Shown here: positions 51,116-61,514 of the stretch, piece by piece
Numbering within the stretch: position 1 is the stretch's first letter
Layout of the letters: the number at the start of each line of letters is the position of its first letter
NCBI GenBank assembly: GCA_002245135.1
Contig: NGBS01001160.1
Coordinates: 558,001 to 622,000, forward strand
Direction of reading: 5' to 3'
Source of the DNA: Proteromonas lacertae
Taxonomy: Eukaryota; Sar; Bigyra; Opalinata; Proteromonadidae
DNA length: 64,000 bases
Made by a program: the position numbers and the translations under genes
The notes under the pieces: generated by a model
Database searches by the model: none
Seen by the model: only the letters and a program-made list of their open reading frames with translations
Told to the model about the DNA's origin: nothing

Positions 51116-51690
51116 TTTATACTTTTAATATAACTTGAGCATTGCTTCTGTGTGTTTAGTGTAATTTTAGTAGAAATTAGCTTTATAGAAACAAAATATG
51201 AAAATATAGTCGTTTAATTTTTATATAATATATCTGTTTTTGTGTTATATGCACAATATAATCATATAACAATGAGTTAATCTTTATGAGAAACTGAAAG
51301 TAATTCAAGTTTATTACCTTCACAACACTGAAATGCTGAATATGGATATACTGGAGAAGGTAATAAACAATTACTTCATAAATTGATAATTCTCCATGAT
51401 TATTGAAATTTAGATTTTCAGCTACAATTGTTCCAATATGCCCTCTTGGGGTAATATCTTTACTTTTACCACCATATGCATAATAATTATAATGAAATTC
51501 AAATGATTTTTATAATAATTACATATTGTTAATTTTTCCATTAAAGTCTAGCATTTACATTATTATTTATTTTCTACATGTTGTGATATTTATATCAGTA
51601 TTAGTAATCCTTAGTCAAGAGATATTCAATCATCAAAATATCAAGCTTTCAAGCCTTTCAAATAACGATTTTTTGTTTTTTGAATTATCT
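51116..51690. other. Intergenic stretch containing a SPRY-gene remnant
   Basis: About 575 bases between the HAD gene and the serine/glutamine-rich gene. The middle (51268 to about 51500) is a decayed copy of the 3' part of the BTB/SPRY-like gene, listed separately. The rest is A+T-rich, and a hydrophobic open frame at 51526-51690 in front of the next gene has no family resemblance. No RNA gene seen. Confidence 0.55.
51268..51500 (-). pseudogene. Remnant of the BTB/SPRY-like gene 3' end
   Basis: The stretch starting GAGTTAATCTTTATGAGAAA closely matches the end of the gene at 47534 (stop, LSVSHED, CCEG region). After 51360 it resumes with the part matching about 47690-47800, so an internal piece of roughly 60 bases is missing. 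It is more diverged than the two arms of the inverted duplication, so it is an older or faster-decaying third copy in the same orientation as the left arm. Confidence 0.75.
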
Positions 51691-53749
51691 ATGGATGATT
51701 CAGAAAATAGTGCAGGTCCAGGTGTTTCAATGTATTGGACTATACATGAAAATGGGGAAAATAAGACTGCGAATACATCATTAGAAAAGAAAGAAATAGA
51801 CAAAAGAGATCTTTGCAAAAAATCAGAAGAACAGATATATTGGGTGTTTAGAACATCGATAGATGCAGTGAAGAAGTTTTTAGTATACTGTTCTGTTATT
51901 AGTTAATTTGTATAGCCTAAAGAGATTACAACATCACAACTAATTGAAAATGCTGAATCAAAACCTAAGAAATTAAGTAATAAGTTTTACGAGAGAAATC
52001 TAGATTATTTATCAAAGAGAAGAATAGAAAAACTGAGAACATTACCACCACTATACAATTTTGATCGTACTACAATGAAACAACATATAAAATTCTATAA
52101 CAGCCATGAAAGGAAAAGAAAACCAGATCCTTGGTTAAGAGCTGATACAGAGGTATAATGATTATGATATATAATAAATAGTTAACAACTCCTCCAGGAA
52201 ATAAATATTTTGATAATCTATTACTAAAGGAAGTAACAGGAATTCAAAAAATGATGAATGTAACAAAGACAGTATAATTATTATGATTATAAATGAAATA
52301 GAAAAGTAGAAATGAAGTAATAGATGAAAAAGTTCGTCATATACTAATAACCCTAACCAAAGAAATAAAAAATGAAATAAAAAGACAATCAGAATTAATA
52401 CGAAAGTCAATATATATGAATCAAGAAAATACCACAAGTTTAAGGCAATATAAAGCATTAGAATTTGATGCAATACATGAGAGATTAGAAGCATGTGATT
52501 TATTGATATATAATTTATATGATTATCAATTCATATCTGGTATAGAATTAGCAGATTATTTGAATATGAATAACAACACAATATTAGAAACATATCCATC
52601 ACTGAAAGATAAAGAAAAAGCAAAGGAAATATATTATGAAGATGAAGATTCTCGATTAGAAAGAATTAACAAAAATAAACCAGTACAAATCTTAGAAATA
52701 AAACCATTGGATTTAGAACCACCACCACCAGCACCTCAATCACCGTTGTTAAGTAATTCAAGCCGAACTTCATTCAATTTTAATAATACAAATAATACTA
52801 CTTCCAATACAGGAAGACCAATTTCACCATTAGTTCCTGAAGGTAGTGAAAATAATAATATTGATTTACAGAATGCTTCATCTTCTACTTATTATAATAC
52901 AACAACTTCTACTTCTTCGACTATTATTAATAATAATAATAGTAAAGAATCAGTAAAACCATCGTCTCCACTCTGTAATAACATAACTCATTCATCACTC
53001 TCTGTACCATCTACAGAATCATCAACAGATCAACAACAATCATCATCATCAATAGTACAACAACAATTACAATTACTACAATCATCTACTGGAAGTAGTC
53101 AACAGTTATATAAGTCAAGAAAATCATTACAACAATCAATACAACAGTCTTCATCCTCTAGAAAATCAATTCATTCATCAAGATCAAGATCAACACCGTT
53201 ATTAATGAATTCACCAAATAGAACTAAAAGTCTATCCAATAAATCGAATAGTAGAAAAATGCATTACGAAAAGAAGACATTATTGAAGAAATCTGATAAA
53301 TTATTGGCTGAAATTGCTAATATTCCAAAGATGCATCAATTAATGCGTATATTACTATATATATAATTAATTATAAATAGCAATTGAAGAAATGGGATCA
53401 AACAGTCTAAGTTCAATTCCATCTAAACAATTATCAACAATACCTTCAAAGACTGATAAATTAGAAATAGAGAGACCTGCTTATAATGGACATGGAGCTT
53501 CTTTGATTGTAGATGAAACTAATGAAATATTGAGGAAAGCTCATTTTACTATTCCAAAATTGTATATTTATAATTTCTTTTTATTTTTATAGTATGCCTC
53601 CTCAAGAGAATACAATGGTTTTATGTACACAAGAACAGAAAGATTATGCAGTATTGAAAAGATCAAAAATGTCTTATTCTCCTATATTCTATCAATATTA
53701 TGGTGAAAGATCTTTTGAAGAAATTAAGTTACCACCAAAGAAAAAGTAA
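51691..53749 (+). CDS. Serine/glutamine-rich protein of unknown family
   Basis: Start MDDSENSAGPGVSMYW at 51691. An upstream in-frame hydrophobic stretch is left out because it lacks a convincing role. Exons join cleanly across introns at about 51877-51916, 52153-52180, 52273-52302, 53352-53380 and 53560-53591. The N-terminal half is basic and helical (KLSNKFYERNLDYLSKRRIE, LRADTELTTPPG). A conserved-looking segment FDAIHERLEACDLLIYNLYD is followed by a proline run and long Ser/Gln/Asn tracts, then SSRKSIHSSRSRS, which resembles kinase or SR-type repeats. The C-terminus is MVLCTQEQKDYAVLKRSKMS to PPKKK. About 620 residues. No family recognised. Confidence 0.65.
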
Positions 53750-53896
53750 TATAATATTAATGTAATTGTGTATAGTGTAATATATTTAAATAGTGAATTA
53801 TTTTACATGTTTAATTCTAAATTCATTCAAAAATAAAGAAAAAGAGAATATATGTTTGATTCTGATTTGAGTGTTACGTTGTATTTGTTTTTCTCG

Positions 53897-55889
53897 ATGA
53901 ATAAAATAATTTTGTTTGTAATTTTATCTTTGTTGAGTTTCATATATTGTGACTCACCTTATCCATTGACTACATTTTCAGATTATGTTGTTAATCAAAA
54001 TACAGAGAAAGTATGGTTATATTTTCTATTAAGAATAGGAACTTATTCTGCCTATGGATGTAAAAATTCCTGATAATGCTGAATTGAATTGGAAAATACA
54101 TGTAGAAGAAGATTTTGAAGTAGAAGATATTCAAGTTCAAATAAATGGTTTATATCACGAAAATTCGAATGATTTGAAGATTGTATTACAGCATGATGAT
54201 GTTAGAGGTTTATTGTTTGAAACTAATAGAAATATACCAATAGGTGATACAAAAGAATCATATGGTGTTAATTTTACTTTCTTAAGTGCTCCAACAGATA
54301 ATTTAAGTAAAGGAAAGCCTACATTCATGAGTAGTCAATACCAAAATTATTCTTCAGATTTAGCTGTAGATGGTGAATATTCTGGTTATATTAATGACAA
54401 TACAACTACTCATACAGTTATCAATGATGTAGATCCATGGTGGTATGTAGACTTAGGGAAAAATCAAGATATTGGTTCAATTAGAATATACAATCGAGAA
54501 CATAAGCCAAGATTTAATGAAATTCAAGTGGTAAGGACAGATGGAGAAGTTACCAATAATATCAGGTAGTTATAAACTAAAATACAAAGGAGAAATAACA
54601 GAACCAATATCCTATTTAGCTGTTGGAAGTAAAGATGATGAAGTAAAAGATGGAGGAGTTGGTAAAGATATTGGAGAATCAATGGAAGTATATTGATTTA
54701 TTTGTTTATTTGAACATAGAGTAAATTAGAATCATTATCAACAATTACAGATGTTAGAGTAACACGATATACATTACCAGGAATGAATCATTTTGACTAT
54801 GTAATTGTATTTCAATCAGAAACAAATGATTTAGAGGAAATTGAAGTTGTAAATCCATTAACAGAACTGGATGGTAAACATTATAGTGTAAATGTTACAG
54901 TAAGAACAACACGAGATGGAGATGGTGATAATTGGGAAAGTTATTCAACCTATCAAGAATCATTAGAAAGTAATTTATTTCCACTGACTGTATTATTCTT
55001 TGATGAAAGTATTGAAAAAGTACCAAAAGCATTGAATGAATCTAAAACACATGCAACTTATTACACAACATTTGATTATGTAAAAAGAGAAACTGTATTT
55101 CAGTTAAATACTCCAATAACTGCAAGATATGTCAAATTACAATTGAATACAAAAACTAAGCCATTAACATTAGCAGAAGTTGATATATTTAGTCCAACAC
55201 AATATCCAACAATTGATAATTGTTTAGGTTCAATTAATAAGATAAAATATAGTAAAGACAATATTACCTTAATCAGTAATGATAATTTGAAATCTCGTTT
55301 TAATAGTACAAATAGTAGAGGTAATTGGTTATTGAGTGTATTAGATAAGAGACCAGTAGAATATATAAAGGATTACAATAATAGAGATGTTATATTCAAT
55401 GGAACTGGTGGATTAAACTCTTGGAGATTATATTTAACACATAAAAATGGCTCAATTTATGTGTATAATTCAGATCAAACTGCTTTTATTATGACTGTAC
55501 CAAGATATGGAAAGTTGTATAAAATATCAACAGATGAAGAGGGAGAAGTAATTAAAAGTGAAATATACCCAAATGAAGGATTTTTATTAAACACCAAATG
55601 TTATATGAATTGCACTTATTATAATAATCCACCAATCTATAGAGATTCATATAATGCATTATTTAGTCAACCAAATTGGATTCCATCTCAAAAAGTGGTG
55701 TATATACCAAATAATGGATATATCGGTGATGATTTCATCACTTATAGAATAACTGTTGGTATGACACCTAGTATAAGAAGAGGAAGGATCAATTTACATG
55801 TTAGAAACTGTAAAACAGATGATTGTGTGAATGATGAAAGAACATTTGCCTATCAATTCTACAATCCTAAAACAGAAAGACCTTATTAA
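53897..55889 (+). CDS. Secreted P-domain / discoidin (FTP) / cadherin-like protein
   Basis: Signal peptide MNKIILFVILSLLSFIYCDS. A phase-0 intron at 54012-54039 leads to a P-domain-like beta segment (WKIHVEEDFEVEDIQVQING, LKIVLQHDD). A discoidin/fucolectin domain follows with NLSKGKPTFMSSQYQNYSSD, AVDGEYSG and WWYVDLGKNQDIGSIRIYNR. After a second intron (about 54690-54720) come a second lectin-like part (ARYVKLQLNTKTK), a P-domain C-terminal part (GNWLLSVLDK, GLNSWRLYLTHKNG) and a cadherin-like repeat (VPRYGKLYKI, GYIGDDFITYRI). Probably a secreted or surface adhesin; no membrane anchor seen. The frame changes by one base near 54530-54570 without a normal intron. Confidence 0.75.
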
Positions 55890-56016
55890 TTATTTAATTT
55901 AAAAATATCATTATTATTGTTTTTCTTTTTAAAGAAGAATAATAACAACATTTCATATATATGATAAAAACGATTTTAACTAATATATTAATAAAGTGAC
56001 TAGATAGACAAAATAC

Positions 56017-56928
56017 TTATTCTTTCACTTCTTCATCATTACCATCTCCCTTTTCATTTTCATTAACCTGTCCTGGAGGATTCAATGGTTCTAATTTCAC
56101 TGGATTATTGTTTCTAATACTTGTCCTTTGTAAATTATCATCTTTTGGTTCTGTATGTATATTCTCTATTGGATTATCATTTTCATTCTTCACTTCTTCT
56201 CCTGATGGTGTAGATCGTGGTTGATTATCATTATTGTTGTTATTTTCTTCACCTTCTTTCTTTGCCTCTTCAACAAACGCTTCTTTTGGTGGTCCAAGTC
56301 CTTCTGGAGCTTCTGCAGGTGGTACTGGACCATCTTTTGGCTTGCTTTCATTATTCTCATCATTTATATTGTTATTCTCTTCGTCTAAATTAAGATCATC
56401 TATTATTAATGGTTTTGTTTCATCAATTGGAATCTTTCCCTCTTTTTGTAGTTTGTGTAAACCTGTAGTCCAGAATAAATCAACCATTTTCTTACAATCC
56501 CTTAAGTAATGGATATCCTCTTTTTTATTTACATGTAGTCTGTGTATCCTCATTCTTTGGACAAACTATATGTAATAAATAGAGAAATTGATACTTCAAT
56601 AGTATAATCGTCACATTCGACTATATCAGATATTTGTACAAATGGTATTATTACTAAATGTAAATGAACTAAATATACTATCTTCTTTTTTCCCAAACTG
56701 ACATTTAATACGTATTTGTCTTTGTTCTAGTGATGCAGTTAATAAACATGGCTTGTATGAGAAAAACAAAAATCCTCTAAATATTAGAAATTGAATTATA
56801 TCTTATTATACGCTACTTCTATCTTTACTGGAATATTCTCAAATGACTTTACTTCAGAACTTGCTATAAGGATTAAATTGATATTTACAAATACAACTAT
56901 CGTTTTCTGCTTTAGTTTCTTCTGTCAT
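56017..56928 (-). CDS. Acidic/proline-rich C-terminal protein with several tiny introns
   Basis: ATG at 56928 (MTEETKAENDSS). At least four introns are needed and each restores the frame: about 31 and 35 nt near the 5' end, one of only 19 nt at 56621-56639, and about 29 nt at 56566-56594. The spliced N-terminal part reads VAGFLFFSYKPCLLTASLEQ, then CQFGKKEDSIFSSFTFSNNT, then VQRMRIHRLHVNKKEDIHYL. The C-terminal half is Glu/Asn/Pro-rich low complexity with SSGEE-type acidic runs. About 260 residues. No family recognised. Its 3' end converges on the discoidin gene 128 bases away. Confidence 0.65.
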
Positions 56929-56947
56929 TTTTAAAGAAATAATAATT

Positions 56948-56961
56948 TCGTTATAAAATCT
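56948..56961 (-). promoter_or_regulatory. Shared 14-bp upstream element, copy 2
   Basis: The plus strand reads TCGTTATAAAATCT, identical to 50048-50061, and lies 20 bases upstream of the minus-strand ATG at 56928. Chance is not excluded in DNA this A+T-rich, but the CG dinucleotide makes an exact 14-base match less expected. Confidence 0.35.
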
Positions 56962-57043
56962 CAAGCTTATGGTTTGATTTTAGATAGAAAAAAAGAAAAA
57001 TACTTCAATACTAATATTCTATCAATTATTATTAAATATTCTA

Positions 57044-59675
57044 TTATTTCTGCTTTTGCTTAGTTTTCTTTTCGGTTTTACTACTGATTATCTCTTCAAT
57101 TAAAGGAATATTCTTCAGGGTTAAAGTTCTGAGGATATCTGGAAATTTGGAATACTCTCTCATAAACTCATCTTGATATTTGAATGACTTATTCTCCATA
57201 AATACATCAGCATCAGTTAATGGTGATTTTTCAAACACATCTTTAGGGTTCATTATATATAAATCTATTATTGCTTCTAACCTCTTAAATGAATTAAGAT
57301 TTGTACCTTTCGTATACTTGTATGTATATCCCCACTCAATAATACTATGAATATCAATGAACAACTGTAAAGCATCCAAATCTATTGATTTTTACTTGCT
57401 TTTTCTTTAAATAATTTGCTAAAAGTTGTAAAGTGCTATCTATCAGTAAAGATACTAAGTAATTTCTAGTTACACTGTATTTCTTTCCTAAAATAGGTGA
57501 AATGGAGGTTAAACCTTGAAATATTAACTGCGAAATCCACATACTCATATTTAATGGAGTTGTCTTTAATATATACGACTTTTGTTTCATTGTATTATCT
57601 AATATATGTGAAATCATTTCATAATTCTTTATTCTTATTTTTTCAGTCAATTCTCCTATATAAACTTCAAAGTTCCATTTATTGTGTATAAATATCTCTT
57701 TAATATCATTAATAATATGATAATTCTCTTTATCTGATATTAAATTGATATTACTTACTATTTTATCACATAATTTACTCAATTCAATCATTGATAATAA
57801 CACATTACACTATATAATAAAACAAATATAATTATAAATTAATTATACCATTACTATCAATGATTCATGTTGATATATTCGTATTAATTGATTATTAAAA
57901 TGTTTAAATATATGAAGCGATGTATTAGATAGCATTAAACATGTATTTGGATCAGAAGTTAATGTAGAAATCTTCTTTAATGCTGTTTCAAGACATTTTA
58001 TTGAATATTGAATCTATTAATTATATATATATATATTATTACATTATCTAAAGACCACTCTCTAGTTTTTCTCCAAAACTGTTGAAACTTTCCCATTGCA
58101 ATTTGCCAGTCAATAATAGAGAAATCAGTAATGGTTGGTGGTAATATTCTATTATACTGTTTACGAAGTATTATATAGTAATAATTCACTAATAACTCTT
58201 TATAATCTATTTCATCATCATCATCAATATCATAGAAACGTTTATTACAATGATGAAACTATAATAATATATATATATATGTATGTATATACATTATTAT
58301 AACCATTTTCTGTATAAATAAAATGTAAAATACACTGATTTATATAACCACTAATTGAAGATATAAACTTCATTATTATATTCTCATTCTCATTTTCTTC
58401 TTGTGGTGATAATATTGATGTTTTATTACTCATTAAACACTTATAACGATCATTTAATAATTCAAAAACACATATTGATTTAGGTGGATTTTCAATATAA
58501 TAATTATTATTGAAATTCATTAGTTTATCTACAATATATGGTTGTTTCAATGCGTTATTACACAATGAGCAAGTATCTTTACCAATAGCACATGGATACT
58601 CAGATTGTAATTGAAATATATCATTTATAAATAACAAATAATCACTCATTATATCGTCATTATAACTAAATTGAATCTTTCTCATTTTTATGATTATTGA
58701 TTCTAAATCTAATCTTACATAGAAATGCAATCTTTGTATCATTACTGTGATATTTGGTGGAGATGATAATATTATTTTTGAACAATACCATATATCACGA
58801 TAGAAAGAACGAATGTCTTTATTTATCTTATTTAATTCATTGAATTTTTCAAATAATTTTCCTTCAGTATCTCTATATAATAAGAATTATTATTATATTA
58901 ATATATACATATCAGGACATTGATTAAATATATCTATTAATTTCTTTTCAATTTGGAAAAAATAATGTGAAATATTTTGAGAAAACAATTTTCTTGATTT
59001 TTCTATTAAAGAGTCATATCTTTCTAATAATTCTTTCTTTTGCACTAAATAAATCGGTAATATATCATTTCTATTTATTTAATAATTATATATATATATA
59101 TACTTATTTTGCATTTCATAAGCCATTATTGATGATTTTAATGGACAAATAATGTGAGATAATTTGGTTAATTTTTGACAATATGTGATTGGTATTAAAT
59201 GAATATCATTTTGGTTAAATGATGAAGAAAGAGAAGAAGCATCTAAATGTGGTGAAGTTGGAGTCATTGCTTCTTCTTCTTCCTCAGTATTGTTATTCCT
59301 ATTTGAAAGTGTCTTTTCACTTACATCCAACAATGGGGGAGGAGAATATGGACCTCTTACTTTTCTCAATGGTGGTAAACTATCTGTTGTAGGAGGAATA
59401 GGGTTTGTTAATCTATTTTTTAAATGATAGGAACTATACTTTTCTAATGGCGGTAATTCTTTCTTTACAGGTTCTTCATCATTTTTATTAGCTGGTTTGG
59501 AATTTTCATTGAAAGATAGTTTTCGAATCACTTTATCATACTCTTTTGACTTTCTCTTCATTATCAAATCACTATCAAGAGGTGATGGCTCTAAAATTAG
59601 TTTGGTTTTACTGTCATCTTCATTCATTATTTTCAATTTTTCAAAAAAACGATTATTCAGCTTGAAATAACTCAA
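57044..59675 (-). CDS. Large helical protein of unknown family
   Basis: Start MSYFKLNNRFFEKLKIMNED at 59675 (an inner ATG at 59627 is also possible). About seven small exons, with introns near 59076-59105, 58880-58910, 58263-58290, 58018-58040 and 57362-57392 (the last 31 nt, phase 0, joining KKKQ to LFIDIHSIIEWG). The N-terminal 170 residues are Ser/Pro-rich with basic runs. The remaining 600 or so are helical (LVQKKELLERYDSLIEKSRK, MIQRLHFYVRLDLESIIIKM) with a CSLCNNALKQPYIVDKLM segment, ending in a Lys/Gln tail. The helical-bundle look recalls vesicle-tethering subunits, but I cannot name a family. Divergent from SUZ12 with only 45 bases between start codons. Confidence 0.6.
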
Positions 59676-59720
59676 ATCAAATAAGTTTGAATTATAATTA
59701 TCTAATTATCTTGCTACAAA

Positions 59721-61405
59721 ATGCAAAAAGTGAAGTATTTATATTATATTCATTTGTTTTACATATGATACATAGGCTGGATGATGAAAAAATGAAAGAA
59801 GTATGTGATAGACTGTTTTTAGGTAGAACCCTATCGTATATTAAAATATTATTATGTTTTATAGGTACAGAATTGAATATAGGAATTATGTTTTGAATGA
59901 TATAAGTCATGAAAAGATATGTAGACCAATTGATGATATAAAGGATGCTTATCTTTATGCAAAGATGTTTACCTTCACCAACATCTAGTTTATATTCTAA
60001 AATCGAATTAGTACCAAAGATTCCAAAGAATATTTCGAAATTCAGTAACATATGTATTCCTTGTGCTGTTATATGTCATACCGCAAGTGAAATATATAGT
60101 TCAATGTTGTTTTATGTTGATAATGATGACAAGCTAATCAATATTCACTTGACCAATGGGTAAAGATCATGAAATAATGTGTTTGTCATTTAAACCAATC
60201 AATAAAATTGTGCCAAAAACAAAAGAATTTACTATAATTAATAAACCATACGAAATGTATTGTTATTATATATATTATTATAATAGAGATGATGAAAGTA
60301 GTATAATAGATGAATGGAGTAATTATATATCAAAGAATTGTAATTTATTAATATTCAAAAGAGTAGATGGAGAAGGAATATTGCAGAATAATGAATTAAA
60401 ATTAGAACCAATAAACAAAAATTCAAGTAATAGATTCTTGTCTTTTAAATTATCATATAAAGTTGGTTTATATTGCAGTTCAATAAAACTTGATAATGAA
60501 CAATTAGAGAATAAATGTATAAGAATAAAAGAAAAAATGAGATATAAATATGAAAGTTTAAAATGTCCAATATGTAATTATAATGTTTGTAATACAGAAG
60601 GATTGTATTATCATAATATAGCAGTCCATCCAAACTATATAATGAGATGTTTATATAGAAATAACAAAATAATTGTATATATATATATATATATATGTTG
60701 CACTTAACTTATACTTTGTAATTAGATTGAAGTGAATGATAAACACAATGATGATGAGAATGTAAAGAGTCATATGGGTAATTTTTACTATGCTTTTAGT
60801 TATACTAAAAAACCGAAATTAACTCCATCAATTTATCAAGCAATGTTAAAGAAGTATGAAGATGGAATGAAAATAAGAATACCACCAAAAATTACAAATC
60901 AAATGAATGTTGATTTATTGATTAATAAGAATTATTATCATAGTAAAGATTGTGTTCCAATATCTCCATCAAGTTTGCTGGTTGATTCTGATTATGAAGA
61001 AGATGATAAATATATTACAGATGTATAGAATATATTGTTATAATATATATAATTGAATAGAATTGGGATGTAATCGACAGAATAAAGGACTTGTCAATCA
61101 ATGAAAAGATGTTTATGAAAATATGGAATAGTTTTATATACCGTGAGTCTCCAATATCTGATAGTCAAATACCTAATTTGTGTGTGATATTTATGGAATT
61201 GTTTAAGGAGTGTTTGATTGAAAAACACCTACTGTGTGATGCATTTTTGCATTTTATAAATATATATCATTTTGGCTTGATGAAGAAAGATTCTTTGGAG
61301 AAAATATGCGACATAATACTGGAAAATGATGAAAATGTGAGTAGTTTGGAAGTGTTGGTAGAAAATGTTGCTGATAAGATCAATTCTCTTCAGAATATGA
61401 AATAA
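59721..61405 (+). CDS. SUZ12: SUZ12 homolog, Polycomb PRC2 subunit
   Basis: Start MQKVK, then introns at about 59737-59775, 59832-59860 and 59967-59988 (22 nt). The N-terminal part has FLGRTLSYR, matching FLHRTLTYM of human SUZ12. A canonical C2H2 finger, CPICNYNVCNTEGLYYHNIA then VH, corresponds to the SUZ12 finger. The VEFS box follows: NYYHSKDCVPISPSSLLVDS and DYEEDD, then after an intron KIWNSFIYRESPISDSQIPN and FLHFINIYHFGLMKKDSLEK, aligning with the human VEFS region nearly residue for residue in pattern. SUZ12 is needed for H3K27 methylation by PRC2. A one-base excess near 60153 separates the two halves. Confidence 0.88.
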
Positions 61406-61514
61406 TCGATAAACTATTGTTGTATTTGTTTTATTATTTGAGTTTTATTCCCACTTTAAAGTGATTATAATAGACAAGTCATTTTTGATCATTCATATAT
61501 ATTTCTTTTATCAT

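Noticed and set aside
54530-54540. A 10-nt intron GTAAGGACAG in the discoidin gene
   Set aside because: It would restore the frame and has good ends, but it is below any intron size I consider credible; a one-base excess is as good an explanation.
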